Assembly (NCBI GenBank): GCA_017517745.1
Contig: JAFWYJ010000026.1
Coordinates: 1-53,974, forward strand
Origin: Clostridia bacterium
Lineage (GTDB): Bacteria; Bacillota; Clostridia; Oscillospirales; CAG-272
Direction of reading: 5' to 3'
Length of the DNA: 53,974 bases
Positions 21,752 to 31,066 of this stretch are shown in pieces. The position numbers and the translations under genes were made by a program. Position 1 is the first letter of the stretch. The number at the start of each line of letters is the position of its first letter. The notes under the pieces are model-generated. The model saw nothing but the letters and a program-made list of their open reading frames with translations, ran no database searches and had not been told where the DNA came from.

Positions 21752-23413
21752 ATGTCAAAGTCAAAGAAAATCACACTCATTATCGCGTGTGTCGTCATTT
21801 TGGCATTGCTGGTTTTTGCCGGCGTGACCAAGGGCGCGAGCGGTACTGTGGACTGTCCCGACTGCGAAGGGCTCTCGACACTCGTTTGCGAGACCTGCGG
21901 CGCTGAGGGTATTGTCAGAGGTACGCTGTGGGCGCTTCTGCCGCCCGTCATCGCGATCGGACTTGCGCTGATCACCAAGGAGGTCTATAGCTCGCTGTTC
22001 ATCGGTATTCTCTCCGGTGCGTTGCTTGCCTCTGATTTTTCCTTTACGGGAACGATCGACGGCATCATCAACGACGGCTTGATCTCCGCCGTTTCGGGCA
22101 GTGCCGGCATCTTCATTTTCCTGGTGGAGCTGGGCATCATCGTCGCGCTCATCAACAAGGCGGGCGGCTCGGCGGCGTTCGGAAAATGGGCACAGACACA
22201 CATCAAGACGCGCGTGGGCGCAATGCTTGCCACCTTCCTTTTGGGCGTTTTGATCTTCGTGGACGACTATTTCAACTGCCTGACCGTGGGCTCTGTGATG
22301 CGTCCCGTGACCGACAGCAAGCGCGTTTCGCGTGCAAAGCTCGCGTACCTCATCGACGCGACCGCTGCACCCATTTGCATGATCGCCCCGATCTCGAGCT
22401 GGGCGGCTGCCGTTGCCAGCTATGCCGAGGAGGGCGAGGGACTGAGCCTGTTCATCAGAGCGATCCCCTATAACTTCTATTCACTTTTGACGCTTGTCTT
22501 CATTATTGTGATTTCCATCATGGGCTTTGATTACGGTTCGATGAGAACGCATGAGTTCAACGCGATCAAAAACGGTGATCTTTATACCTGCGGAGAAAGA
22601 AACGAGTCTGCGGAAGTGGAGCCTTCCTCCAAGGGACGTGTGATCGATCTGATCATGCCCGTGGTCATCCTGATTGTGTCTTGTGTGTTCGGTCTGCTTT
22701 ATGTGGGCGGCATCATGGACGGCACGAACTTCGTGGATGCCTTTGCAAACACCGATGCGACCGTGGGTCTGCCTTGGGGCGGTTTGGTGGCGTTGGTTTT
22801 GATTATCATTTACTATCTGTTCCGCAAGGTTACCTCCTTCAAGGAATCGATGGAGTGCGTTCCCCAGGGCTTCATTGCCATGGTTCCCGCAATTCTGATC
22901 CTGACCTTTGCGACGGCGCTCAAGAATATGACCGCTGTGCTGGGTGCGAAGTATTTCGTCGGCGATCTCATGGCGGGTCAGGCAGAGGCGCTCGGAGCGT
23001 TCCTTCCTGCAATCATTTTCTTGGTTGCCTGTGTGCTTGCATTTGCGACCGGAACCTCTTGGGGAACCTTCGGCATCCTCATTCCGATCGTCACGGCGAT
23101 CTTCCCCGCAGGCTCCGAGTTGCTCATCATCGGCATGTCTGCCTGCCTTGCGGGTGCGGTTTGCGGTGACCACTGCTCTCCGATCTCCGACACGACCATC
23201 ATGTCCTCTGCGGGCGGTCAGTGCAACCATCTCAATCACGTTTCGACGCAGATGCCCTATGCCATCACCGTAGCGGCGATCTCCTTCGTGATGTTCGTGA
23301 TCTCCGGATTCGTTCAGAACGTCTGGATCTGTCTGCCTCTCGGCGTCGTTTTGACGGTGGCAACGCTGTTCGTCATCAAGATGATTGTCAAGAGAAAGCC
23401 TATGGAAGCATAA
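21752..23413 (+). CDS. NhaC-family Na+/H+ antiporter-like transporter
   Basis: 553 residues, about a dozen transmembrane helices. Family marks include FVDDYFNCLTVGSVMRPVTD, APICMIAPISSWAA, FATGTSWGTFGILIPIV and CGDHCSPISDTTIMSSAG. Members exchange Na+ for H+ or amino-acid-type solutes; which applies here is open. Odd feature: between the first helix and the rest, residues 35-49 carry C-P-D-C and C-E-T-C pairs ending in GAEG, like half of a DnaJ-type zinc finger. Given the helix topology this may face outside. ATG 21752 follows AGGAGG. Transcribed alone. Confidence 0.88.
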   Translation: MSKSKKITLIIACVVILALLVFAGVTKGASGTVDCPDCEGLSTLVCETCGAEGIVRGTLWALLPPVIAIGLALITKEVYSSLFIGILSGALLASDFSFTGTIDGIINDGLISAVSGSAGIFIFLVELGIIVALINKAGGSAAFGKWAQTHIKTRVGAMLATFLLGVLIFVDDYFNCLTVGSVMRPVTDSKRVSRAKLAYLIDATAAPICMIAPISSWAAAVASYAEEGEGLSLFIRAIPYNFYSLLTLVFIIVISIMGFDYGSMRTHEFNAIKNGDLYTCGERNESAEVEPSSKGRVIDLIMPVVILIVSCVFGLLYVGGIMDGTNFVDAFANTDATVGLPWGGLVALVLIIIYYLFRKVTSFKESMECVPQGFIAMVPAILILTFATALKNMTAVLGAKYFVGDLMAGQAEALGAFLPAIIFLVACVLAFATGTSWGTFGILIPIVTAIFPAGSELLIIGMSACLAGAVCGDHCSPISDTTIMSSAGGQCNHLNHVSTQMPYAITVAAISFVMFVISGFVQNVWICLPLGVVLTVATLFVIKMIVKRKPMEA

Positions 23414-23434
23414 AATCTTACGGATTGTATCAAG

Positions 23435-23465
23435 AAGACCTCGCGGCATTGCCGCGAGGTCTTTT
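23435..23465. terminator. Bidirectional terminator after the antiporter gene
   Basis: AAGACCTCGCGGCA and its exact complement around one base, ending in TTTT on the plus strand; also placed to end the minus-strand gene at 23481. Confidence 0.85.
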
Positions 23466-23480
23466 GTGCTGTGATACGGT

Positions 23481-24032
23481 TCAAAGTTCTTCTTTTTCTT
23501 CGTTGTTGTCGAGGACGCGTCTTGCTGCGCGGACGAGTCGCTCGCGGAGCCAATAGGGCTCGATCAGGCGAAAATCCGAGTCGAGTGAGAGTAGGATACC
23601 GATGAATTTTTCGACGCTGTGAAATTCACAAACGTAACGCTCGCGGGGTTGCTTTGCAACGATATAATTGCTCAGCTCCAGCGCGGTCAGCTTGTTTTTG
23701 ATCTCGACGGTGGCAGTGTAGGGAATCTGCATCTGGATGATCGATTCGTCCGCGGCAAGGTCTCGCTTTTCGGCGTTGAAGATCTCCGGCATATACAAGT
23801 CATCGTTGTCGGAGCTGAAAAGCACGGGGAGGACGAAAGGATCGGTGTAATAAAATCCCTTGCGGCTGTTATCGTACGCGATCGGTGCGCCGAGCTCGCG
23901 GCGCAGATAGTCCATGTCGCGCTGTGCCTGACGGTGGGAGATTCCAAAACGTTCGGCAAGGCGCTGGGCGTTCGGATAGCTTTTCATCGTCATCTTTTTG
24001 TGTAGCCATTGAATGCGTGTGTTTGCGTTCAT
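23481..24032 (-). CDS. HTH/WYL-type transcriptional regulator, short
   Basis: 183 residues. The N terminus is a DeoR/HTH_11-like helix-turn-helix (SYPNAQRLAERFGISHRQAQRDMDYLRRELGAPI), followed by YDNSRKGFYYTD, the usual link in YafY-type proteins. The C-terminal part (KLTALELSNYIVAKQPRERYV ... FHSVEKFIGILLSLDSDFRLIEP) looks like the end of a WYL regulator, but most of the central WYL domain is missing, so it is about half the usual length. It overlaps the stop of the upstream membrane protein gene by 4 bp and is probably co-transcribed. Confidence 0.75.
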   Translation of the reverse strand: MNANTRIQWLHKKMTMKSYPNAQRLAERFGISHRQAQRDMDYLRRELGAPIAYDNSRKGFYYTDPFVLPVLFSSDNDDLYMPEIFNAEKRDLAADESIIQMQIPYTATVEIKNKLTALELSNYIVAKQPRERYVCEFHSVEKFIGILLSLDSDFRLIEPYWLRERLVRAARRVLDNNEEKEEL

Positions 24033-24946
24033 GTCGGATCCTTTCGATTGGAGTCTTCGGTGGGAGTTACCTCATCGTCACAGACGGCTTCGCTCTCTTT
24101 TTCGGAGATGGGTTCTGCATCGTCGTCGGGGATGACGTCGGCAGCGTCTTCAAGCATGGGGGCTGCGACGGGCTTTTTGAGGAGCGCACGGATGCGCAGG
24201 AGAGAGGAGATCGATGCGCAGAGGATCAAAAATCCGCCCGCGGCATAGACAAGCAGAAGATTGGGAGACGGGAGCTCGAGCTTTCCCATGCGCAGCAGCG
24301 CGTAGGATGCAGGCAGAGAGAGTGCCGAGATCGCGCCGATGGAAGCCGCCCAAGACGAGAGGATGAGAAGCGTGCGCGGTTGCGGTCTTCCGACGAGGTA
24401 GCGGAGCTCGGAGGTTCTCGCCAGCATGGCGAAGAGCAAGCCGACCTGCACCGAGACCTTGAAGGGAGAATTCATTTCCATCCGGGCATCAAAATAGTAA
24501 ATGGCGTTGAGCAGAATCATTCCGATGACGCTGAGAAGTCCGAGGGAGACGGTGGCCGTGTGGCGCTGGGTTTTGGGATATCCCATCAGCATTTCGTAAA
24601 GCGCGGACAGGAGCATCAGGATCGCCGTTGCCTTGGCAAGCGTCGAGGTTTCCTTGAGCACGAGAACAAGCGCGACGGCGAGAAAACCGAGCGTGACGGG
24701 AGATGGCGAGAGGTCCTTGGCAAACGGAAATTCGTTCAGATCCTTCGCGTTGGTCAAACATGCGGCAACCGTGCCGCAGATCGCGCCCAGGAGAGCGAAA
24801 ACGATCGCAAGGATGGGAAGGATGGCGCCTCTTTGGAAATAGTTTGTTCCCGGGTCATGGGAGAGCGGGAGCGCAAGCAACTGCAGGAGTGCCGCCAATG
24901 CGGTGCAACCGACGAAGGCAATACGCAGGAGAGAAATTTTTTTCAT
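24029..24946 (-). CDS. Polytopic membrane protein of unknown function
   Basis: 305 residues with about eight predicted helices (first LLRIAFVGCTALAALLQLLAL; last LLLVYAAGGFLILCASISSLL) and an acidic cytoplasmic tail of about 45 residues (DDDAEPISEKESEAV). I do not recognise a family. The stop overlaps the start of the WYL-type regulator by 4 bp, so the two form an operon and the regulator may act on this gene. Confidence 0.7.
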   Translation of the reverse strand: MKKISLLRIAFVGCTALAALLQLLALPLSHDPGTNYFQRGAILPILAIVFALLGAICGTVAACLTNAKDLNEFPFAKDLSPSPVTLGFLAVALVLVLKETSTLAKATAILMLLSALYEMLMGYPKTQRHTATVSLGLLSVIGMILLNAIYYFDARMEMNSPFKVSVQVGLLFAMLARTSELRYLVGRPQPRTLLILSSWAASIGAISALSLPASYALLRMGKLELPSPNLLLVYAAGGFLILCASISSLLRIRALLKKPVAAPMLEDAADVIPDDDAEPISEKESEAVCDDEVTPTEDSNRKDPT

Positions 24947-25273
24947 GTTTTTTTCCTCAAACGGATCACTTTTTTGAAATAGGGAAATTGCACCTTTTAT
25001 TATATAACAAATATATGAATAAAATGTGACGGTTTGGAGAGTTGTGAAAAAGTTTTTTGAGGGCCTTCGGAATCGGCGTTTTGCCCAAAAGAAGAATCAC
25101 GCGGAAGGGTGTTGTTGAAGAAGGCTGAAAATTGTGAAAAATGAAGGAAAATTTTCAGAATTTTTTCTCAAAATCGCCTCGAAAGGCTGCTTTTGAGAAG
25201 TTTTTTGTTGGAAATGTATATATTGTGGGCTGGAATCTTTTTAAAATTCTACAAATATAACACAAAAAAGGTG
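24947..25273. other. A/T-rich intergenic region with an orphan terminator-like hairpin
   Basis: No gene is seen. TTCTCAAAA (25165-25173) pairs with TTTTGAGAA (25191-25199), with inner GCC/GGC, and TTTTTT follows at 25201-25206. This is a plus-strand terminator shape with no plus-strand gene in front of it. Confidence 0.5.
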
Positions 25274-25302
25274 TTGCAATTTTGGAGGTTATCTGTTATA
25301 AT
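25274..25302 (+). promoter_or_regulatory. Promoter of the ribosomal superoperon
   Basis: TTGCAA, 17-bp spacer, TATAAT, about 360 bases before rpsJ. Confidence 0.85.
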
Positions 25303-25308
25303 ATAAAG

Positions 25309-25660
25309 GCTTGATATGCGATGAAACGAAAGGTTGCCGCGAGGGGACGCCTGAGCGGGTAATTTTCGTGGAGTATGTCCGTTGAACCGGGCGAAAGGTA
25401 ATTTCCGAAGCTTAAACGGCGTAAACGTGCGCCGGAGCTCTGTCGCGAGCTTTGCTGAACGAAAGCCCCGGAATTTGTTCCAGTGGTTCCCGGCTGAACC
25501 GAGCGGAACAAACTCCGTATTTTTCGGGAGGTCAAAGAAACGCGCGGGGCGGTGTTGTAGGAGTTGCCCGCCTTACAAAACGCGGCTTGCGGACGAATCC
25601 TTACCTTTTATATATAAGGACGCCGCAGACGAGCGAAATCTGATAAGGAGGCAAAACAAA
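25309..25660 (+). promoter_or_regulatory. Long structured leader of the S10 operon
   Basis: About 350 bases without a convincing gene but with many pairings: CGGCG/CGCCG at about 25417-25434, AGCTC/GAGCT, GCTTT/AAAGC, and a strong extended hairpin 25469-25481 with 25505-25517 (one G-T or mismatch) carrying an inner GGTTC/GAACC stem at 25485-25500. Near the end TCCTTA/TAAGGA is nested in GCGGC/GCCGC. In other bacteria L4 regulates the S10 leader; the same here is inference. Confidence 0.6.
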
Positions 25661-25972
25661 ATGGCAGTCAAAGAGAAGATCAGAGTCAGACTGAAGAGCT
25701 ACGATCACGTTCTGATTGACACCGCAGCGAAGAAGATCGTTGAGGTCGCAACCAGAAACGGTGCTCAGGTTTCCGGTCCTATCCCGCTTCCCACCGAGAA
25801 GGAGATCATTACCATCCTTCGCGCGGTGCATAAGTACAAGGATAGCCGTGAACAGTTCGAGTATCGCACTCACAAGAGACTCATCGACATCATGAAGCCG
25901 TCCCAGAAGGTTGTGGATGCGCTGATGAGCGTCGAGCTCCCCGCCGGTGTTGAGATCGAGGTTAAAATCTAA
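25661..25972 (+). CDS. rpsJ: 30S ribosomal protein S10
   Basis: 103 residues, normal length. Seen are [43 protein letters not shown] and [20 protein letters not shown], which are typical of S10. S10 is a 30S head protein and, as NusE, a partner in antitermination. AAGGAGG sets the ATG at 25661; upstream in-frame codons belong to the leader. First gene of the superoperon. Confidence 0.98.
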   Translation: MAVKEKIRVRLKSYDHVLIDTAAKKIVEVATRNGAQVSGPIPLPTEKEIITILRAVHKYKDSREQFEYRTHKRLIDIMKPSQKVVDALMSVELPAGVEIEVKI

Positions 25973-26111
25973 TATCAAGCAGCCTTGAAATCATCGCCAA
26001 AACAAAGACAACAGCCGAGTTGTTGGCCGAAAGGTCGAAAATGATCGGTAACTTTGTAAGTCATGTTGGCGCCGAACGCGTCAACCAATAATTTACAGGA
26101 GGAAAAACAAC

Positions 26112-26738
26112 ATGAAAAAGGCTATTATCGGTAAGAAAATCGGTATGACGCAGATTTTCGACGAAAACGGAAACGTCATCCCCGTAACTGTTATCGAAGC
26201 AGGCCCGTGCGTAGTCGCACAAAAGAAGACCGTTGAAAAGGACGGTTACAACGCTCTCCAGCTCGGATTTGCCGAGGTGAAGGAGAAGCACCTGACCAAA
26301 GCTGAAAAGGGTCATTTTGACGCAGCAAACGTTCCCATGAAGAAGCACCTCAAGGAATTCCGCCTTGACGACTGCTCCGCAAACGTAGGCGACTTCATCA
26401 CTGTCGAAACCTTCGCCGCAGGCGACAAGGTCGACGTAACCGGTACGACGAAGGGCCGCGGATACACGGGCGCAATCAAGAGATGGAATCTGCACATGCT
26501 CGGCAAAACTCACGGTATCGGTCCGATCCACCGTCAGTCCGGATCCATGGGCGTTATCGACCCCGCGAGAATCTTCAAGAACAAGAAGATGGCAGGTCAG
26601 TACGGTAATGAGCAAGTTACGGTTCAGAATCTGAAGGTCGTGAAGATCGATGCAGAGAAGAACCTGATCGCAATCAAGGGAGCAATTCCCGGTGCGAAGG
26701 ACGGAATCGTGTTCATTCGTGATTCCGTGAAAGCATAA
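26112..26738 (+). CDS. rplC: 50S ribosomal protein L3
   Basis: 208 residues. The N terminus [19 protein letters not shown], the central [14 protein letters not shown] and the [22 protein letters not shown] loop are L3 signatures; L3 binds 23S rRNA near the peptidyl transferase centre and starts 50S assembly. The 139-base gap from rpsJ holds short pairings (ACAAC/GTTGT; GTTG...CAAC near 26065-26090) but no gene. AGGAGG precedes the ATG. Confidence 0.98.
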   Translation: MKKAIIGKKIGMTQIFDENGNVIPVTVIEAGPCVVAQKKTVEKDGYNALQLGFAEVKEKHLTKAEKGHFDAANVPMKKHLKEFRLDDCSANVGDFITVETFAAGDKVDVTGTTKGRGYTGAIKRWNLHMLGKTHGIGPIHRQSGSMGVIDPARIFKNKKMAGQYGNEQVTVQNLKVVKIDAEKNLIAIKGAIPGAKDGIVFIRDSVKA

Positions 26739-26758
26739 GCGGAAGGAGGAAAACAACA

Positions 26759-27478
26759 ATGCCAATCGTAAAAATCGTAAATATGTCCGGCAAAGAAGTC
26801 GGCGAGCTTACACTGAACGATAAGCTGTTCGGTGCAGATGTAAACGGCGCTGTTCTCCATGCCGCAGTCAGAGCTTATCTGATGAATCAGAGACAGGGTA
26901 CGCAGTCCACGCTGACCCGTACCGAGGTTTCCGGCGGCGGTAAGAAGCCCTGGAGACAGAAGGGCACCGGCAGAGCCCGTCAGGGTTCCACCCGCGCTCC
27001 TCAGTGGACGCACGGCGGTATCGCTCTCGGCCCGAAGCCCAGAGATTATCGCCTCGCAATGAACAAGAAGGCACGTCAGGCTGCTCTGTTCTGCGCACTT
27101 TCCGATAAGGTTGCAAACGGCAATCTCGTCGTGGTCGATAAGATCGCTATGGAAGGCGACAAGCCCTCCACCAAGGTTATGGTGGGAATGTTCAAGACCT
27201 TCGGTTTTGAGAAGACCTACACCAAGACCTACAAGACCATTGCCATCGAGGACGGCGCTCCCGTGTATGGCACTGAGACCAGAGAGGCTGTAAAGGCTCA
27301 GCGTGCGCTGGTGGTTCTGGACAACGTTGACGCGGCTGTCATCAAGAGCTGCAACAACATTCCCACTGCCAAGACGACGCAGTTCAACACGTTGAACGTG
27401 TACGACGTCCTCAACGCCGAGAAGCTGGTCATGACCGTTGACGCGGTTAAGAAACTCGAGGAGGTCTACGTAAGATGA
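26759..27478 (+). CDS. rplD: 50S ribosomal protein L4
   Basis: 239 residues, somewhat longer than the usual 206-210. The conserved extended loop is present (GGGKKPWRQKGTGRARQGST, then PQWTHGGIALGPKPRDY). L4 lines the exit tunnel and in other bacteria represses the S10 operon through the leader. The C-terminal half is less conserved but ends normally (LNVYDVLNAEKLVMTVDAVKKLEE). It overlaps rplW by 4 bp. Confidence 0.97.
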   Translation: MPIVKIVNMSGKEVGELTLNDKLFGADVNGAVLHAAVRAYLMNQRQGTQSTLTRTEVSGGGKKPWRQKGTGRARQGSTRAPQWTHGGIALGPKPRDYRLAMNKKARQAALFCALSDKVANGNLVVVDKIAMEGDKPSTKVMVGMFKTFGFEKTYTKTYKTIAIEDGAPVYGTETREAVKAQRALVVLDNVDAAVIKSCNNIPTAKTTQFNTLNVYDVLNAEKLVMTVDAVKKLEEVYVR

Positions 27479-27777
27479 AATTGGCTCACGATATTATCAT
27501 CAGACCGGTTATCACCGAGGCTGCAATGGACCTGATGGCCAACAAGACCTACGTCTTTGAGGTTCGCAAGGATGCCACGAAGCCCGAGATCGCCAAGGCC
27601 GTTGAAGAAGTCTTCAAGGCAAACAAGGTTAAGGTCGCATGTGTGCGTACCATCAACATGAAGAAGAAACCCAAGAGACTCGGTGTACACTTCGGTTACA
27701 CCTCCGAGTGGAAGAAGGCAATCGTAACTCTGGCTGCCGATTCCGGAGAGATCGAGTTCTTCGAGGGTCTTAACTAA
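27475..27777 (+). CDS. rplW: 50S ribosomal protein L23
   Basis: 100 residues. AHDIIIRPVITEAAMDLM, YVFEVRKDATKPEIAKAVEE and VACVRTINMKKKPKRLG are L23 hallmarks. L23 sits at the tunnel exit and docks trigger factor and SRP. Its ATG overlaps the rplD stop, which implies coupled translation. Confidence 0.98.
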   Translation: MKLAHDIIIRPVITEAAMDLMANKTYVFEVRKDATKPEIAKAVEEVFKANKVKVACVRTINMKKKPKRLGVHFGYTSEWKKAIVTLAADSGEIEFFEGLN

Positions 27778-27796
27778 GAGAAGGAGGGAATAAGGA

Positions 27797-28630
27797 ATGC
27801 CTACGGTTAAGTATAAACCTACAACACCGGCCAGAAGAAACATGTCCGTTCCTTCGTTCGAGGAGATCACCAAGTTCACTCCCGAAAAGAGCCTGATCGT
27901 AACCAAGAAGAAGCATGCGGGCCGTAACAGCTACGGACGAATCACCGTTCGCCACAGAGGCGGCGGAAACAAGGTCAAGTACAGAATCATCGACTTCAAG
28001 CGTCAGAATACGAACGCGAACACGGTCGTTGGTATCGAGTACGACCCCAACAGAACCGCTTATATCGCACTGCTCCAGGACACCGAGGGAACCAAGAGCT
28101 ATATCATCGCTCCCGAGGGACTGACTGCAGGTGACGTCGTTTACTCCGGCGCAGATGCAGATATCAAGCCCGGCAACACTCTGCCGATCGCCAACATTCC
28201 CGTTGGTACCGTAATCAACAACATCGAGCTTTACCCCGGCAAGGGCGCTCAGCTCGTTCGTTCCGCAGGTGCGATGGCACAGCTGGTCTCCAAGGAGCCC
28301 AACGGTCTGGCACAGGTGAGACTTCCTTCCGGTGAAGTTCGTTGGATCCGTCTGGATTGCAAGGCAACCATCGGACAGGTTGGTAACGTCGAGCATGACA
28401 CCGTTAAGGTCGGTAAGGCAGGTAAGACCAGACACAAGGGTTTCCGCCCGACTGTCCGCGGTTCTGTCATGAACCCCTGCGATCACCCCCACGGTGGTGG
28501 TGAGGGACGTTCTCCCATCGGTCATCCCGGACCGGTTACTCCTTGGGGTAAGCCTGCTCTGGGTTATAAGACCAGAAACAAGAAGGCGCGTACCGATAAG
28601 TTCATCGTAAAGCGTAGAAATGCGAAATAA
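27797..28630 (+). CDS. rplB: 50S ribosomal protein L2
   Basis: 277 residues, full length. Seen are [38 protein letters not shown], and the C-terminal GVVMNP-like block here reading [20 protein letters not shown], with the functional His in HPHGG. L2 is needed for subunit joining and peptidyl transfer. Confidence 0.99.
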   Translation: MPTVKYKPTTPARRNMSVPSFEEITKFTPEKSLIVTKKKHAGRNSYGRITVRHRGGGNKVKYRIIDFKRQNTNANTVVGIEYDPNRTAYIALLQDTEGTKSYIIAPEGLTAGDVVYSGADADIKPGNTLPIANIPVGTVINNIELYPGKGAQLVRSAGAMAQLVSKEPNGLAQVRLPSGEVRWIRLDCKATIGQVGNVEHDTVKVGKAGKTRHKGFRPTVRGSVMNPCDHPHGGGEGRSPIGHPGPVTPWGKPALGYKTRNKKARTDKFIVKRRNAK

Positions 28631-28644
28631 GGAGGGAATATAAA

Positions 28645-28926
28645 ATGAGCAGAAGCCTTAAAAAAGCACCTTATGTCGAAGAGAAACTCTACGCTCGTAT
28701 CGAAGCAATGAATGCGAAGAACGAGAAGAAGGTTCTCAAGACCTGGTCCAGATCCTCTACCATATTCCCGGAATTTGTCGGTCATACCATCGCGGTTCAT
28801 GATGGCAAGAAGCACGTTCCGGTCTATGTCACTGAGGACATGGTAGGACACAAGCTGGGTGAGTTCGCTCCCACCCGTACGTTCAAGGGCCATGCAGGCT
28901 CCAAGACTTCCAACAACGGTAAATGA
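28645..28926 (+). CDS. rpsS: 30S ribosomal protein S19
   Basis: 93 residues: [20 protein letters not shown], then [29 protein letters not shown] and [19 protein letters not shown]19 pairs with S13 in the 30S head. AAGGAGG precedes it, 14 bases after rplB. Confidence 0.99.
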   Translation: MSRSLKKAPYVEEKLYARIEAMNAKNEKKVLKTWSRSSTIFPEFVGHTIAVHDGKKHVPVYVTEDMVGHKLGEFAPTRTFKGHAGSKTSNNGK

Positions 28927-28950
28927 TCTAAGGGGAGGTAATTAAATACT

Positions 28951-29286
28951 ATGGAAGCAAAAGCATATCTGAAGTATGCAAGAATTTCCCCTCGCAAGGT
29001 TCAAATCGTTCTCGACCTCATCAGAGGCAAGGACGTCGCTACCGCTATGGGAATTCTGAACAATAAGCCCCGCGCAGCATCCGAGCTTCTCATCAAGCTC
29101 CTGAAGAGCGCGATCGCAAATGCAGAAAACAATTTCCACATGGATACCACGAAACTCTACGTTTCCGAGTGCTTCGTTTGCCCCGGCCCGACGCTGAAGA
29201 GAATCATGCCTCGCGCCAAGGGAAGCGCAGACCGTATCCTGAAGAGAACCAGCCACGTCACCATGGCTGTCAAAGAAAGAGACTGA
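28951..29286 (+). CDS. rplV: 50S ribosomal protein L22
   Basis: 111 residues: [38 protein letters not shown] and the beta-hairpin [20 protein letters not shown] that lines the exit tunnel (macrolide-contact region). Normal length. Confidence 0.99.
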   Translation: MEAKAYLKYARISPRKVQIVLDLIRGKDVATAMGILNNKPRAASELLIKLLKSAIANAENNFHMDTTKLYVSECFVCPGPTLKRIMPRAKGSADRILKRTSHVTMAVKERD

Positions 29287-29305
29287 GAGAGGAGGAAACA
29301 ACAGA

Positions 29306-30097
29306 ATGGGTCAGAAAGTAAATCCCCACGGTCTGAGAGTGGGCGTGATTAAAAACTGGGATTCAAGATGGTTCGCAAAGGACGAAGTCTTTGGAGATAC
29401 CCTTGTTTCCGACTACAATGTCAGAAAGTATTTGAAGAAAGAGTTGTATGACGCAGGTGTTTCCAAGATCGAGATCGAGCGCGATGGCCACAGAGTCAGA
29501 GTGTTCGTGAACTGCGCAAAGCCGGGTATGGTTATCGGCCGCGGCGGCGTTGAGATCGAGAAATACAGACAGAAGCTCGAAAAGATGGTTGGCATGCCTG
29601 TTGCCCTCAACGTTGTTGAGATCAGACAGCCCGACCTCGATGCTCAGCTGGTTGCAGAGAACATCGCAAAGCAGCTTGAGAACCGCGTTGCATTCAGACG
29701 CGCAATGAAGATGTCCATCCGCAACACCATGAGACTCGGCGCAAAGGGTATCAAGATCAATTGCGGCGGCCGTCTGGGCGGTGCGGAAATCGCTCGCTCC
29801 GAGCATTATCATGAGGGCACCATCCCGCTTCAGACGCTGAGAGCCGACATCGACTACGGCTTCGCAGAAGCAAACACCACTTACGGTAAAATCGGTATCA
29901 AGGTTTGGATCTACAAGGGAGAAATCCTGAACGAGGTCAACAGACCCGGTTCCAACCAGAGACGCAACGACCGCAGAGACAATCGCGGCGACCGCAGAGA
30001 CAACCGTCGCGGCGGCGATCGCAGAGAGGGCCGCAACGGCGGCAACTTCCGCGGTGAGCGCAGAGAGAGAACTCCGAGAGAAGGAGGCGCGAAATAA
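29306..30097 (+). CDS. rpsC: 30S ribosomal protein S3 with Arg/Gly-rich tail
   Basis: 263 residues; the usual S3 is about 215-230. The core is standard: [21 protein letters not shown], the KH-domain motif [11 protein letters not shown], and [15 protein letters not shown]. The last 45 residues or so (29944-30085) are a run of Arg, Asn, Asp and Gly in [13 protein letters not shown]-like repeats, which is unusual for S3 and resembles an RNA-binding RGG-type tail. S3 lines the mRNA entry channel. Confidence 0.98.
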   Translation: MGQKVNPHGLRVGVIKNWDSRWFAKDEVFGDTLVSDYNVRKYLKKELYDAGVSKIEIERDGHRVRVFVNCAKPGMVIGRGGVEIEKYRQKLEKMVGMPVALNVVEIRQPDLDAQLVAENIAKQLENRVAFRRAMKMSIRNTMRLGAKGIKINCGGRLGGAEIARSEHYHEGTIPLQTLRADIDYGFAEANTTYGKIGIKVWIYKGEILNEVNRPGSNQRRNDRRDNRGDRRDNRRGGDRREGRNGGNFRGERRERTPREGGAK

Positions 30098-30099
30098 TC

Positions 30100-30525
30100 A
30101 TGTTAATGCCGAAGAGAGTAAAATTCCGTCGCGTACAGCGCGGAAGACTGAAGGGCAAGGCATCCCGCGGCACCAAGATCAGCAACGGTAACTATGCACT
30201 GGTTGCTCTTGAGCCCGCATGGATCACCAGCAATCAGATCGAGGCAGCCCGTATCGCTATGACCCGTTATATCCGTCGTGGCGGTCAGGTCTGGATCAAG
30301 ATCTTCCCCGATAAGCCCATCACTGAGAAGCCCGCTGAAACTCGAATGGGTTCCGGTAAGGGATCTCCCGAATACTGGGTAGCAGTCGTCAAGCCGGGCA
30401 GAATCCTGTTCGAAATGGACGGTGTTGCTGAGGACGTTGCAAAAGAGGCTATGCGTCTTGCAGGCCACAAGCTCCCCATCAAGACGAAGTTCGTCACCAA
30501 AGAAACTGAGGAAAAGGAGGGTTAA
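30100..30525 (+). CDS. rplP: 50S ribosomal protein L16
   Basis: 141 residues. [22 protein letters not shown], the GRLxGxAxRG pattern, [20 protein letters not shown] and [18 protein letters not shown] are L16 marks. The first codon may be the ATG at 30106 (MPKRV), as in most homologues. L16 contacts the A-site tRNA elbow. It starts 2 bases after rpsC. Confidence 0.98.
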   Translation: MLMPKRVKFRRVQRGRLKGKASRGTKISNGNYALVALEPAWITSNQIEAARIAMTRYIRRGGQVWIKIFPDKPITEKPAETRMGSGKGSPEYWVAVVKPGRILFEMDGVAEDVAKEAMRLAGHKLPIKTKFVTKETEEKEG

Positions 30526-30528
30526 TCA

Positions 30529-30726
30529 ATGAAAGCAGCAGAATTCAGAAAAATGTCTGTTGAGGCACTTGAAGAAAAGCTGAAGGAACTCAAGGCCGAG
30601 CTCTTCAATCTTCGCTTCCAGCATGCCATCAACCAACTTGACAACCCTCACAAGATGACTGAAGTAAAGCACGACATCGCTCGCGTGATGACGGTTCTTC
30701 AGGAAATGAAGAAGGAGGAGGCTTAA
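30529..30726 (+). CDS. rpmC: 50S ribosomal protein L29
   Basis: 65 residues: [26 protein letters not shown] and [19 protein letters not shown], the two helices of L29, which sits near the exit tunnel. It follows rplP by 3 bases. Confidence 0.98.
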   Translation: MKAAEFRKMSVEALEEKLKELKAELFNLRFQHAINQLDNPHKMTEVKHDIARVMTVLQEMKKEEA

Positions 30727-30730
30727 GGTC

Positions 30731-30988
30731 ATGGAAGAAAGAGCACTCAGAAAAACCAGAGTGGGTCTGGTTGTCAGCAACAAGATGGATAAGACCGTTG
30801 TGGTTGCCATCGAGGACAACGTGAAACACCCCATTTACGGTAAGATCGTAAAAAGAACCCTGAAGCTCCATGCTCAGGACGATGAGAACACCTGCAACAT
30901 CGGTGACAAAGTGAAGCTCATGGAGACGAGACCGCTTTCCAAAACGAAGAGATGGCGTGTCGTCGAGATCATTGAGAGAGCGAAATAA
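30731..30988 (+). CDS. rpsQ: 30S ribosomal protein S17
   Basis: 85 residues: [44 protein letters not shown] and the end [20 protein letters not shown] hairpin spans its stop codon (GAGAG 30974-30978 with CTCTC 30996-31000, GCGAAA with TTTCGC), in the only sizeable gap of this stretch. Confidence 0.98.
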   Translation: MEERALRKTRVGLVVSNKMDKTVVVAIEDNVKHPIYGKIVKRTLKLHAQDDENTCNIGDKVKLMETRPLSKTKRWRVVEIIERAK

Positions 30989-31066
30989 TTTCGCCCTCTC
31001 GACGATCATCATTCATTCGAATAGTAAATACGTCGTAGCGTATTGAATCAGTAGGAGGATAAGAAA

